Assembly (NCBI GenBank): GCA_963817905.1
Contig: CAWFPS010000003.1
Location: 744,001 to 808,000, forward strand
Direction of reading: 5' to 3'
Origin: VRUE01 sp963817905
Lineage (GTDB): Bacteria > Actinomycetota > Thermoleophilia > Solirubrobacterales > 70-9
DNA length: 64,000 nt
Shown: piece after piece, positions 44,037 to 51,977 of the stretch
Numbering within the stretch: the stretch's first letter is position 1
Layout of the letters: each line of letters begins with the position of its first letter
Position numbers and translations under genes: made by a program
Notes under the pieces: model-generated
The model's input: only the letters and a program-made list of their open reading frames with translations
The model's database searches: none
Told to the model about the DNA's origin: nothing

Positions 44037-44927
44037 ATGAGGCGAGTGCGGAGCAGCGGATTGCGGACGGGCTGGGGGGCTCTCGGCGTGCTTTTGATCG
44101 CCCTGGCGCTGGCCGCGCCCGCCGAGGCGGCCGGCGGGGCAAAGGCCTCGATCGTCAACGGAACCACGGCGGCAAGCGAAGAGTGGCCCTGGACCGCCTT
44201 CATCCTCGCGGCCGACCGCAAAAGCAACGGGTTCAGCTGCACCGGCACGGTGATCGCGCCCACCCTGGTCCTAACCGCCGGGCACTGCGTCGAGGACATC
44301 CTCACCGGCAGGAAGACCCCGGTTGGCCAGTACGCCGTGGTGACGGGCAGCAGCGACGTTCGCGACTCGGCCCTTCGCCAGGTCTCCGGGGTCAGCAGGA
44401 CGATCCTCTTCCCCCACTTCAATCGCTTCAAGGTGCACGGCGATGCGGCGCTGCTAGAACTGGCGACCCCGACAACGGTCCCCGCCTTGGCGCTCGCAAC
44501 CGCCACCGACGGCGCGCTTTACGCGGCGAACACGCCGACCTGGATCGCCGGCTGGGGCCTTTTCGGACGGCTGTCCAAGCTGAGGCGAACCCCGGTCTTG
44601 CGCCGCGGCGCCACCTTCGTTCAGCGCCGCACCTACTGCCGCAACCACGCCCGTGTCTACTACCCGTTCTTCAACTCCTCCTCGCAACTCTGCACGATTA
44701 CCCCGCCGGGCTTCGGCATCGGCACCTGCCACGGAGACAGCGGCGGGCCAGCCCTGGCCTTCCGCGAAGACGGGACACCGGTGCAGATCGGCATCACCAG
44801 CCTGGGCGCTGCCGACTGCAACACCCGCCTGCCCGACCTGTTTACCCGGGTGGACCGGATCTACGGCTGGCTCAGCGGGCAGGTCGCCGCGGCGACGACG
44901 GAACCTGCCGCCGTCGCCGAAGGCTGA
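44037..44927 (+). CDS. Secreted trypsin-like serine protease (S1)
   Basis: 296 residues from ATG 44037 (GAGGAG 3 bp upstream; an in-frame start at 44010 is less likely). A signal peptide ends APAEAAGG; the mature enzyme begins near SIVNGTTAASEEWPW. The triad is visible: VLTAGHC (His), HGDAALLEL (Asp) and GTCHGDSGGP (Ser). Cys pairs fit S1 disulfides. The activation site (K/A-SIVNG) suggests a zymogen or direct signal cleavage. Extracellular protein breakdown is the likely role. Confidence 0.92.
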   Translation: MRRVRSSGLRTGWGALGVLLIALALAAPAEAAGGAKASIVNGTTAASEEWPWTAFILAADRKSNGFSCTGTVIAPTLVLTAGHCVEDILTGRKTPVGQYAVVTGSSDVRDSALRQVSGVSRTILFPHFNRFKVHGDAALLELATPTTVPALALATATDGALYAANTPTWIAGWGLFGRLSKLRRTPVLRRGATFVQRRTYCRNHARVYYPFFNSSSQLCTITPPGFGIGTCHGDSGGPALAFREDGTPVQIGITSLGAADCNTRLPDLFTRVDRIYGWLSGQVAAATTEPAAVAEG

Positions 44928-44939
44928 CCGGAGCCCCGC

Positions 44940-45452
44940 TCAGGAGAACTTCGACGGTTCTACCTTGCAGTAGCGGAATTCGAAGGCCAGGACCTGATTG
45001 TTGGCCTGGCTGGCGGTGTGTTCGAGGCGAATCTGCATCGCGAACGCGCCGTTCCGGTTGCCGGCCTTGAGCTTCTTGGCGATCTTGCGGAAGTAGCCTT
45101 CCTCTTCCTGGATGTACTTGAGCCACTTGCCGAGCCTGGCTTCGTCGGCGGTCGGCTGGGGCACGGCCTTGAGCTTGCGGATCGCCTTGTGCAGCGCCTT
45201 GGCGGCCTTGGTGAACTGAGTCGCAGCCGGCTTCAGCTTGCCTGCCTTGACCTTGGATTTGACGCCCTTGAGGATCCGTTCGTTGGCCTTGACGTTGGTC
45301 TTGCAGATCGGCTCGACCTGTTCTTTGTAGCTTTCGCGGGTCACTTCGGCTGCCTCGGCGAACGGCCCAGACAACATCGCAAAAACGACAAAGACGGTGC
45401 TCAGCACTGCGAAGCTCTTCTTCCCCACCATCAACCTTTCTCTCGTTCCCAT
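44940..45452 (-). CDS. Secreted helical protein of unknown function
   Basis: 170 residues from ATG 45452 (AGGAG upstream). The signal segment MVGKKSFAVLSTVFVVFAMLSGPFAEAAE is followed by a Lys-rich, all-helical mature part (ICKTNVKANERILKGVKSK, KAAKALHKAIRKLKAVPQP) with Cys near each end (PICKTN; FRYCKVEP). Similar small secreted helical bundles are frequent in Solirubrobacterales. Convergent with the trypsin-like gene, 12 bp apart. Confidence 0.75.
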   Translation of the reverse strand: MGTRERLMVGKKSFAVLSTVFVVFAMLSGPFAEAAEVTRESYKEQVEPICKTNVKANERILKGVKSKVKAGKLKPAATQFTKAAKALHKAIRKLKAVPQPTADEARLGKWLKYIQEEEGYFRKIAKKLKAGNRNGAFAMQIRLEHTASQANNQVLAFEFRYCKVEPSKFS

Positions 45453-45522
45453 ATCCCAGGCTCCTGATCTTCCCAAACACACGCGAGTGCCTAGGGACTC
45501 GGCAGCTTAGGCGATCGTTAAG

Positions 45523-45609
45523 CGGAGGGGGTGGGATTCGAACCCACGAGCGCCTTGCGACGCCAACAGTTTTCGAGACTGCCCCGTTCAACCACTCCGG
45601 CACCCCTCC
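45523..45609 (-). tRNA. tRNA-Ser (CGA)
   Basis: Minus strand class II tRNA: GGAGGGG acceptor, anticodon loop CTCGAAA with anticodon CGA, long variable arm, T arm GTGGG-TTCGAAT-CCCAC, closing CCCCTCC. Confidence 0.95.
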
Positions 45610-45678
45610 AGGGCTCCAACAAGCCAAATGCTATCGACGCCGAATCCGGAGGGAACGAAACCGAATGAGATCTCGCTG

Positions 45679-45695
45679 ATATGATGATTTCATAT
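45679..45695 (+). promoter_or_regulatory. -10 box and inverted repeat overlapping the antitoxin start
   Basis: ATATGA (45679-45684) and TCATAT (45690-45695) are inverted repeats; the right arm covers the ATG at 45694. TATGAT (45680-45685) is a good -10 box, 8 bp before the ATG, so the mRNA would be leaderless and the operator overlaps promoter and start. Confidence 0.6.
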
Positions 45696-45930
45696 GAGCC
45701 GCTTGCTCTCCGTCTCGCTGCCCGAGGACCTCGCTGAGGAAACCGATGCCCTCGCGCAGAGCCTGGGCAAGACCAGGAGCGAGGTCGTCCGTGACGCCCT
45801 GCGTCGTCAGGTGCGGGTCGAGCGGTTCGCCGCCCTGCAGCGCTTCGGGCGTAAACAGGCCGAGGTGCGGGGAATCGGCCCAGAGGATGCCGAGGCGCTG
45901 GTCGACGAGCTGCGCGCCGAGCAGCGCTGA
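45694..45930 (+). CDS. Ribbon-helix-helix antitoxin (VapB/CopG type)
   Basis: 78 residues. SRLLSVSLPEDLAEETDALAQSLGKTRSEVVRDALRRQV is a ribbon-helix-helix DNA-binding domain; the C-terminus (RGIGPEDAEALVDELRAEQR) is the acidic toxin-binding tail. It is followed 3 bp later by a PIN-domain toxin. The inverted repeat over the start codon is a likely self-regulation site. Confidence 0.85.
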   Translation: MSRLLSVSLPEDLAEETDALAQSLGKTRSEVVRDALRRQVRVERFAALQRFGRKQAEVRGIGPEDAEALVDELRAEQR

Positions 45931-45933
45931 GCC

Positions 45934-46347
45934 CTGCGCATCGCCCCCGACACCAACGTGCTGGTCTCCGCATTCATCGCGGCCGGACCGCCAAGCCGGG
46001 TCCTCGAGGAGGCGATCGACGGTCGCCTGGAGCTGGTCCTCCCCGACCCCGTCATGGAGGAGCTGGAGCGCGTACTCGTGGAGAAGCTCGGCTTCGACTC
46101 CGAGCGATGGCGAGGAGTCGAGGTACTGCTCACCGACCTAGCGGTCGAGACGGTCCCGGCGCCAGAGGGGCCCGCCGAGCCGATGACCGGCGACCCCGAC
46201 GACGACCTGATCCTCGCCTGCGTGGTCCGAGCAGGCGTTGAGGTCCTCGTCTCGGGGGATCGGAAGCACCTGCTGCCGCTCGGAACACACCGCGGCCTGC
46301 GGATCCTCACCCCGCAGGCGCTGCTCGCGGAGCTGCGCGCTCCCTAG
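45934..46347 (+). CDS. PIN-domain toxin, unusual CTG start
   Basis: About 137 residues. The PIN core requires RIAPDTNVLVSAFIA with its catalytic Asp, but the first ATG/GTG-type start (GTG 45958) lies after that Asp. The only upstream candidate after the antitoxin stop at 45930 is CTG 45934. Other PIN residues are present: VMEELERVLVEKL (Glu), TGDPDDDLILACVV (Asp) and VLVSGDRKHLL (Asp). It matches the PIN_3 type. Either a CTG start is used by coupling to the antitoxin, or the true start was lost. Confidence 0.75.
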   Translation: MRIAPDTNVLVSAFIAAGPPSRVLEEAIDGRLELVLPDPVMEELERVLVEKLGFDSERWRGVEVLLTDLAVETVPAPEGPAEPMTGDPDDDLILACVVRAGVEVLVSGDRKHLLPLGTHRGLRILTPQALLAELRAP

Positions 46348-46423
46348 CTGTTCAAAGCCGCCCCGCAGAGCCCGCCCAACGGTCGCTCCACTGCTGTCGA
46401 CCTTCAGGAACCGCTGATGTCCC

Positions 46424-46463
46424 AGGCGGGACCTGGCGAAGCTGACGGGCCAGGTCCCCGCCT
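46424..46463. other. Strong hairpin upstream of the BcsA-like gene
   Basis: AGGCGGGACCTGGC (46424-46437) pairs with GCCAGGTCCCCGCCT (46449-46463), one bulged C, 11-nt loop. No U-tract. It could terminate the PIN operon or be an RNA element of the next gene; I recognise no riboswitch class in 46348-46542. Confidence 0.45.
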
Positions 46464-46542
46464 GCCGGGGAAGGAGGCGGCCATGCGCGCAGGCATGGGT
46501 GCCGAAACTTAAGAACCGCGGCGTGTGCGCCGATGAAGGCGC

Positions 46543-48477
46543 ATGGAAAGCAGCGCGCAGACCCGGTTCGGGCGATTTTTCGATCGCCACCCTCTGCTGC
46601 TGCGCACGCTGGCGATCGTGGCGCTGGTTTGGGGCGTCGGCTACCTGATCTGGCGGATCGGGTGGAGCAGCCAGGGCGCGAGCCCGGTCGCCTACGGGAT
46701 GCTGCTCGTAACCGAGATCTATGGGCTCTGGGCGTTGGGGACGCTGGCCTGGTTCTCGTGGTCGCGGCCGCCCGCGGTGCGACCGCCGGCGACTCCCGGG
46801 CGCTCGGTCGACGTCTACGTCTGCACCTATGACGAGCCGAGCGAGGTCGTCGCCGCGACCCTGGCCGGCTGCCGTGCCCTCACCTACCCCCACACGACCT
46901 ACCTGCTCGACGACGGCCGTCGGCCGGAGATGGAGGATCTGGCGGAGCTGGCCGGTGCCCGCTACCTGGTCAGGCCCGACAACTCGCACGCCAAGGCCGG
47001 CAACATCAACGCGGCGCTGGGGCGGACCGAGGGCGAGCTGGTGCTGATGCTCGACGCCGACCACGTGCCGATGCCCGACGCGCTCGACGCGATGGTCGGC
47101 TACTTCGACGACGAGCGCATGGCCCTGGTGCAGAGCCCGCACGACTTCTTCAACCACGACTCGGCCCAGCACTACGCGGTCGGCCGTCACGAGCAGTCGC
47201 TCTTCTACCGCGTCGTCTGCCCGGGCAAGGACCGCCACGGCGCCGCCTACTGGTGCGGCTCGGCAGCGCTGATCCGCCGCCAGGCGCTGCTCGAGATCGG
47301 CGGCGTCGCCACCGAGACGATCGCCGAGGACTTCCACACCACGATCCGCATGCTGCGCTACGGCTGGAAGAGCCGCTACCACGACGAGGTCCTGGTCCAG
47401 GGCCTGGCGCCGCACGACCTCGACGGCTACCTGCTGCAGCGCGACCGCTGGGCGCGGGGCAACCTCGCCGTCTTCACCCTGCCCGAGTCCCCCCTGCGCG
47501 CGAAGGAGCTGCGTCCGCTTCAGCGCCTCTCTTACTTCACCAGCCTCGCCGCCTACCTGGCGCCGCCGATGCGGCTGCTGCTGCTGGCGACCCTCGGCTT
47601 GGTGCTCTGGACCGGCGAGCTGCCGATGAAGATCAGCGTCGTCGCCCTGGCCGCCCTCTGGCTTCCCTACGTGACGCTGAACCTTGGCGCCGGCGCCTCG
47701 CTAGCCCGCGGCTACATGAAGATCGGCGAGACCGCCCACTACGAGCTGCTCACGATGGAGATCTACAGCCGGGCGCTGCGCTGCATCTTCCGGCCGGGGC
47801 ACACCGCCTTCAGGGTGACGCCGAAGCAGGGCACCGGCGGGGGAGGGATCGAGTCGGTCCGCAAGCTGCACCTGGTGCTGGCCTGCGCGGTGGTCGTCGG
47901 AGTGGGCACGCTTCTGCGCCTGCTCGATCTCGCCGGGGCCGGCCCGCTGCCGGACCTGCCGGGCGTCGCGGCCGTGATCGTCCCCCTGCTCGGCCTGGTC
48001 GAGCTGCGCCGCATCTTCCGCACGCTCTTTGCCGTCGGGCGGCGACAGCAACGCCGTCTCGTCTATCGCTTCGAGGGCGACGCGCCGGCCGCGTGCTACT
48101 CCGACGACGGCCACGTGGCCGGCCGCCTGATCGACGCCAGCGCCGCCGGGGTCGGCCTCGTCCTCGACGCGCCACTCGCGGTCGGCGACAAGCCGGCGAT
48201 CCTGCTCGAGCTCGCCGACGCTGCCGGCGAGCCACACGAGGTGGCGGCGCAGGTCGAGGTCCGCTCCTGCCGCGAGGTCGACGGGCGACACCTGGTCGGT
48301 GCCACGATCACCGAAATCGACCCTGCGTCGCACATGCACCTGATGGAGTGGTGCTACGTCGTCTGCAGCCATGAGCGCCTGCGCGGTCACCGCCCGGCAA
48401 TGCCGGCCCCGGAGGGCGATGTCATCGTGCTGCCACTGCCCGCACCGCAACCGGTCGCGCAGGCCGCCATCGCATAG
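46543..48477 (+). CDS. BcsA-like processive glycosyltransferase (GT2) with C-terminal PilZ domain
   Basis: 644 residues. Two N-terminal membrane helices precede a GT2 domain with TYLLDDGRRPEM (first Asp), LVLMLDADHVPMPDAL (DxD), 'IAEDFHTTIRML' (ED of the acceptor motif, Ala in place of the usual Thr) and YLLQRDRWARGN (QxxRW). Four more membrane segments follow. The C-terminal ~130 residues fit a PilZ domain: RRQQRRLVYRFEGD (RxxxR-like) and IDASAAGVGLVLDAPL (DxSxxG). By analogy with cellulose synthase it would polymerise and export a polysaccharide under c-di-GMP control. No bcsB-type partner is adjacent. Confidence 0.88.
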   Translation: MESSAQTRFGRFFDRHPLLLRTLAIVALVWGVGYLIWRIGWSSQGASPVAYGMLLVTEIYGLWALGTLAWFSWSRPPAVRPPATPGRSVDVYVCTYDEPSEVVAATLAGCRALTYPHTTYLLDDGRRPEMEDLAELAGARYLVRPDNSHAKAGNINAALGRTEGELVLMLDADHVPMPDALDAMVGYFDDERMALVQSPHDFFNHDSAQHYAVGRHEQSLFYRVVCPGKDRHGAAYWCGSAALIRRQALLEIGGVATETIAEDFHTTIRMLRYGWKSRYHDEVLVQGLAPHDLDGYLLQRDRWARGNLAVFTLPESPLRAKELRPLQRLSYFTSLAAYLAPPMRLLLLATLGLVLWTGELPMKISVVALAALWLPYVTLNLGAGASLARGYMKIGETAHYELLTMEIYSRALRCIFRPGHTAFRVTPKQGTGGGGIESVRKLHLVLACAVVVGVGTLLRLLDLAGAGPLPDLPGVAAVIVPLLGLVELRRIFRTLFAVGRRQQRRLVYRFEGDAPAACYSDDGHVAGRLIDASAAGVGLVLDAPLAVGDKPAILLELADAAGEPHEVAAQVEVRSCREVDGRHLVGATITEIDPASHMHLMEWCYVVCSHERLRGHRPAMPAPEGDVIVLPLPAPQPVAQAAIA

Positions 48478-48516
48478 CTGCTCGCGGGCGACAAAGCAAT
48501 ACCCTTGGAACCCCAC

Positions 48517-48606
48517 GGAGAGGTGTCCGAGCGGCTTAAGGAGCGCGACTGGAAATCGCGTGGGCGGGGTTAACCCGCCTCGTGGGTTCGAATCCCACCC
48601 TCTCCG
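48517..48606 (+). tRNA. tRNA-Ser (GGA)
   Basis: Plus-strand class II tRNA: GGAGAGG acceptor, anticodon loop CTGGAAA with anticodon GGA, long variable arm (gggcggggttaacccgcct), T arm GTGGG-TTCGAAT-CCCAC, closing CCTCTCC. Confidence 0.95.
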
Positions 48607-48643
48607 CTTTCCGGGCGGCCTACTCCCGCCAGGGGCGCGAGAT

Positions 48644-49111
48644 TCAGCGCCGTGCGGCAAAGAAGCGCGTGAGAAGCGCTGCGCACTCGTCTTCCCGCAC
48701 GCCGCCGGTCACCTCGGGGCGGTGGTTGAGGGCCGGCTCGGCGAGGATGTCGAGAACGCTGCCGGCGGCGCCTGCCTTGGGATCCCGGGCGCCGTAGACG
48801 ACGTTCGGGATGCGGGCGAGGACGATCGCCCCGGCGCACATCGCACAGGGCTCCAGCGTCACGTAGAGAGTCGTGCCGGGGAGGCGCCAGCCTCCCAGCG
48901 CCTCCGCGGCGGCCCGGATCGAGAGGATCTCCGCGTGAGCCGTGGGGTCGGCTCGCAACTCACGCTCGTTGCCGGCGACGCCGAGCACCTCCTCCCCACG
49001 CGCGACCACGGCGCCGATCGGAACGTCACCGTGGCGCTCGGCCTCGCGGGCCTGCTCGATCGCCAGCGCCATCATTCGCTCGGCGGGGGTTCCCGAAGCG
49101 TCCGCTTGCAT
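48644..49111 (-). CDS. tadA: tRNA-specific adenosine deaminase
   Basis: 155 residues from ATG 49111. The zinc/catalytic motifs are PTAHAEILSIR (HAE) and TLEPCAMCAGAIVLAR (PCxxC). DPKAGAAGSVLDIL and 'LNHRPEVTGGVREDECAALL' are typical of TadA. It deaminates A34 of tRNA-Arg(ACG) to inosine. Located next to a tRNA-Ser gene. Full length. Confidence 0.92.
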   Translation of the reverse strand: MQADASGTPAERMMALAIEQAREAERHGDVPIGAVVARGEEVLGVAGNERELRADPTAHAEILSIRAAAEALGGWRLPGTTLYVTLEPCAMCAGAIVLARIPNVVYGARDPKAGAAGSVLDILAEPALNHRPEVTGGVREDECAALLTRFFAARR

Positions 49112-49204
49112 ACATGCGGGAGTATGTGGCACTACAACTTCGCTGGCGGGCCGGTGTTAGGAGAGGGCTCGCTCGGATGCAGGGAACGCGCGCGCAGAAT
49201 CCAG

Positions 49205-50569
49205 ATGAATCGATGCCTTCCGACCGTCGCTGCGGCCTCGCTCGCAGCCCTGGCCTTGGCCGCTGGGCCGGCCCAGGGCGCCGTGGGCGTTTCATCCGCA
49301 CACGGCTTCGCGCCCGACCAGCTGATCGTCAAGCTCGCCGGTGCCCGGCGGGCACGGACCATCGACCTGCCCCCCGGGGCAGGAGTGCGCCGGGCCGCGT
49401 CCGCGCTGCGAGCCAATCCTGCGGTCCGCTACGCCACTCCCAACTTCCTCGCGACCGCGTCGGTTCAGGTCGGCAGGGCATCGGTCGCCGCCGTGGAACC
49501 GACAGGGCTCCTGCCCAACGACCCGGGACCGATCACCGGTCCGCCGGGCCCACCCGGCGACTGGGTCGCAAAACAGTGGAATTTCCTGCCCTGGGAGGGC
49601 ACGGCCACTCCCCTGCTCCCGGTCTCGCCCGGCGGCATCGACGCCCCGGCCGCCTGGGAACACCTCGAAGCGGCGGGGCGCCCGGGCGCCAAAGGCGTCA
49701 CAGTCGCCGTGCTCGACACCGGAATCGCCTACCGGACGAAACTGCCGCGCTTCAAGATCAGCCCCGACTTCAGCTCGGGCCAGTTCGTCAAGGGCTATGA
49801 CTTCGTCGGCAACGACAAGCTGCCGCTGGACGAAAACGGCCACGGCACGCACGTCGCCGGCACGATCGCCGAGAAGACCAACAACGGCATCGGCCTCGCC
49901 GGCCTCGCCTTCCGCGCGAAGCTGATGCCGGTACGGGTGCTCGACGCCCACGGCCGCGGCCGCGCCGATGAGATCGCCAAAGGAATTCGGTTCGCCGTCG
50001 CCAACGGCGCGGACGTGATCAACATGAGCTTTAACTTCGGCTGCGGCCGCGATGTGCCGGTTGTCGACGAAGCCCTGCGGCAGGCCTACAAGCACGGTGT
50101 CGTCGCGGTCGCCTCGGTCGGCAACCTCGGCTCGGAGGCCTGTGTCTCCCCGCCCTCCACCAGCCCGCACGTGATCGGCGTCGGCGGCAGCACCGAGGGT
50201 GGCTGCCTCGGCGGTTACTCGCTCTCCGGTCGCGACGTCGACTTGATCGCACCGGGCGGTGGCCCGGCCATCGCCGGCTGCCCCTCGATCTCCTCCGGCT
50301 CGATCTACCAGGTGACTCTGAAAGGCAGCAGCACGAGGATCTTCGCCGAGCCCGCCAACTACGTCGGCACCTCGATGTCCGCGGCTCACGTTTCCGGCGT
50401 CGCCGCGATGGTCCTGGCCAGCGGCACCGTGAATCGCAAGCACAGGCCCGCCCGCGTCAAGGCGGTGACCAGGCGGCTGCGCGCGACCGCGCGCGACCTG
50501 GGTCAGCCGGCGACCCGCCAGGGCGCAGGCCTTATCGACGCCGGAGCGGCGACGTTGCCCGCGAGCTGA
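49205..50569 (+). CDS. Secreted subtilisin-like serine protease (S8)
   Basis: 454 residues from ATG 49205, which opens a signal peptide (NRCLPTVAAASLAALALAAGPAQGA). An inhibitor-like propeptide follows (FAPDQLIVKLAGARR to NPAVRYATPNF). The catalytic triad is VAVLDTGIAY (Asp), NGHGTHVAGTIAE (His) and NYVGTSMSAAHVSGVAAM (Ser); the oxyanion Asn is in VASVGNLGS. Four Cys residues in the catalytic domain fit disulfides. The frame is open much further upstream, but only this start gives a signal peptide. Exported protease, ligand unknown. Confidence 0.92.
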   Translation: MNRCLPTVAAASLAALALAAGPAQGAVGVSSAHGFAPDQLIVKLAGARRARTIDLPPGAGVRRAASALRANPAVRYATPNFLATASVQVGRASVAAVEPTGLLPNDPGPITGPPGPPGDWVAKQWNFLPWEGTATPLLPVSPGGIDAPAAWEHLEAAGRPGAKGVTVAVLDTGIAYRTKLPRFKISPDFSSGQFVKGYDFVGNDKLPLDENGHGTHVAGTIAEKTNNGIGLAGLAFRAKLMPVRVLDAHGRGRADEIAKGIRFAVANGADVINMSFNFGCGRDVPVVDEALRQAYKHGVVAVASVGNLGSEACVSPPSTSPHVIGVGGSTEGGCLGGYSLSGRDVDLIAPGGGPAIAGCPSISSGSIYQVTLKGSSTRIFAEPANYVGTSMSAAHVSGVAAMVLASGTVNRKHRPARVKAVTRRLRATARDLGQPATRQGAGLIDAGAATLPAS

Positions 50570-50570
50570 C

Positions 50571-51014
50571 TCAGGTCGTCTGGACGATGATCACGCTGCA
50601 GGGAGCGTGATGGGAGACGTTGTTGGGGACGCTGCCGAGCAGGAAGCGGCGCGCCCCGGTCATGCCCTTGTTGCCAACCACGATCAGGTCGGCTTCGGTT
50701 TTTTCGGCGACGTTGAGGATCGCCTCGGCGGGGTCGCCCTCGACCGGGTGGGTCTGGACCTCGATGCCCTCCTTGCGGGCGACCGCGGCCACGGCATCGA
50801 GGACGAGGTTGACGTCCTCACGCGGCCCGATCTCGTACTGGACGTCGGCCGGTGCGTCGAGTTTCTCGCCCTCGACCTGGCGCTTGGAGATCGGCTCGTA
50901 GGCGCTGACGACGTTCAGCTGAGCATTGGAAAGCCTGGCCAGGTCGACTGCCTGTCGCACCGCCTCGGCGGCCGTATCCGATCCGTCTGTTCCTACAACG
51001 ATGCGAGTGAACAC
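50571..51014 (-). CDS. Universal stress protein (UspA family)
   Basis: 147 residues. FTRIVVGTDGSDTAAEAV and the nucleotide-binding motif IVVGNKGMTGARRFLLGSVPNNVSHHAPCSVIIVQ (GxxG-9x-G-S) mark an ATP-binding UspA domain. Single domain, normal length. It converges on the subtilisin gene with 1 bp between stops. Confidence 0.93.
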   Translation of the reverse strand: MFTRIVVGTDGSDTAAEAVRQAVDLARLSNAQLNVVSAYEPISKRQVEGEKLDAPADVQYEIGPREDVNLVLDAVAAVARKEGIEVQTHPVEGDPAEAILNVAEKTEADLIVVGNKGMTGARRFLLGSVPNNVSHHAPCSVIIVQTT

Positions 51015-51050
51015 GCCGCCTCCTTGCTCGGTCGCTGGACGCGGTCGATA

Positions 51051-51203
51051 CTAACGCGCCCCGTGGGCGTGAACCGGCACACCGCGGAAGCCGTCGCCGA
51101 GAATTTCGGTCGGGGTCGTGGCGAGGCGGACGATCGCGATCGCCATCGAGGCGACCAGGCAGGCGATCAGAACCGCCATCCCGACTTTCCAGGTGGTGGG
51201 CAT
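51051..51203 (-). CDS. Possible small single-pass membrane protein
   Basis: 50 residues from ATG 51203. A clear membrane helix (VGMAVLIACLVASMAIAIVRL) near the N-terminus, then a short tail. It fills the gap between usp and the divergent hydrolase gene. The ribosome site is weak and no family is recognised. Confidence 0.45.
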   Translation of the reverse strand: MPTTWKVGMAVLIACLVASMAIAIVRLATTPTEILGDGFRGVPVHAHGAR

Positions 51204-51218
51204 TAGGCTGATCTCATC

Positions 51219-51929
51219 ATGGAGAAGGTCGCCGATGGGGTGTGGCTGCTGCGCGGGGACACCCGCAAGTCGATGAACATCTACTTCCTCGAGGATGGCG
51301 ACGGCGTCGTCCAGTTCGACGCCGGCACCAAGGCGATGGTGAGGAAGGCCCGCGCCGCGGGTGAGCAGCTGGGCGGAATAAAGCGGATCGTGCTTGGGCA
51401 CGCCCACGCAGACCATCGCGGCACGGCTCCTTCCCTTGGCGCACCCGTCTACTGCCATCCCGACGAGGTTGCCGACGCGGAGAGCGATGCCGCGATCACG
51501 CCATACATGAAAATCTCGACCCTGCCGGCGCCGGCGCGCTGGATCTACCCGACGCTGCTGCGCCGCTGGGACGGCGGTGGGGTCAAGATCGACGGCACCG
51601 TCTCCGAGGGGGACGAGGTGGCGGGCTTTCGCGTCATCCACTTCCCCGGCCACGCCCCGGGCCTGATCGGCCTCTGGCGGGAGAGCGACCGGCTGGCGAT
51701 CGTCAGCGACGTCGTCTACCTGGTCGACTCGACCAAGATGGGACGGCCGCTGCCCGCGGGCGAGGCGAGCGTTCCCCACCCGGCATGGGGCTGGGACCAC
51801 GCCAAGGCGAAGCAGTCGGTGCTCAAGCTGGCCGCATTGGAACCGGCGGTGGTCTGCACAGGGCACGACGAGCCACTTCGCGGCGAGAACCTGCGGCCGG
51901 CCCTGGAACGAGCGGCGCAGAAGTACTGA
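51219..51929 (+). CDS. Metallo-beta-lactamase-fold hydrolase
   Basis: 236 residues. LGHAHADHRGTAPSL is the HxHxDH metal motif; HFPGHAPGLIGLW and VSDVVY supply further ligands and CTGHDEP the last His. The N-terminal 'GVWLLRGDTRKSMNIYFLEDGDGVVQFDAGTKAM' is the usual beta-sandwich. Glyoxalase II-like or lactonase-like activity is possible; the substrate is unknown. Confidence 0.9.
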   Translation: MEKVADGVWLLRGDTRKSMNIYFLEDGDGVVQFDAGTKAMVRKARAAGEQLGGIKRIVLGHAHADHRGTAPSLGAPVYCHPDEVADAESDAAITPYMKISTLPAPARWIYPTLLRRWDGGGVKIDGTVSEGDEVAGFRVIHFPGHAPGLIGLWRESDRLAIVSDVVYLVDSTKMGRPLPAGEASVPHPAWGWDHAKAKQSVLKLAALEPAVVCTGHDEPLRGENLRPALERAAQKY

Positions 51930-51977
51930 GGGTGAAGCGGCGGCCGCCACCCCCGCTGCCATAGTTTGCGGCCCCTG

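Noticed and set aside
46348..46542. c-di-GMP or other riboswitch before the PilZ glycosyltransferase
   Set aside because: A hairpin is present, but I could not find the conserved core of GEMM or any other riboswitch class.
46138..47415. 425-codon minus-strand ORF over the PIN and glycosyltransferase genes
   Set aside because: Antisense of two genes with clear catalytic motifs; no domain of its own.
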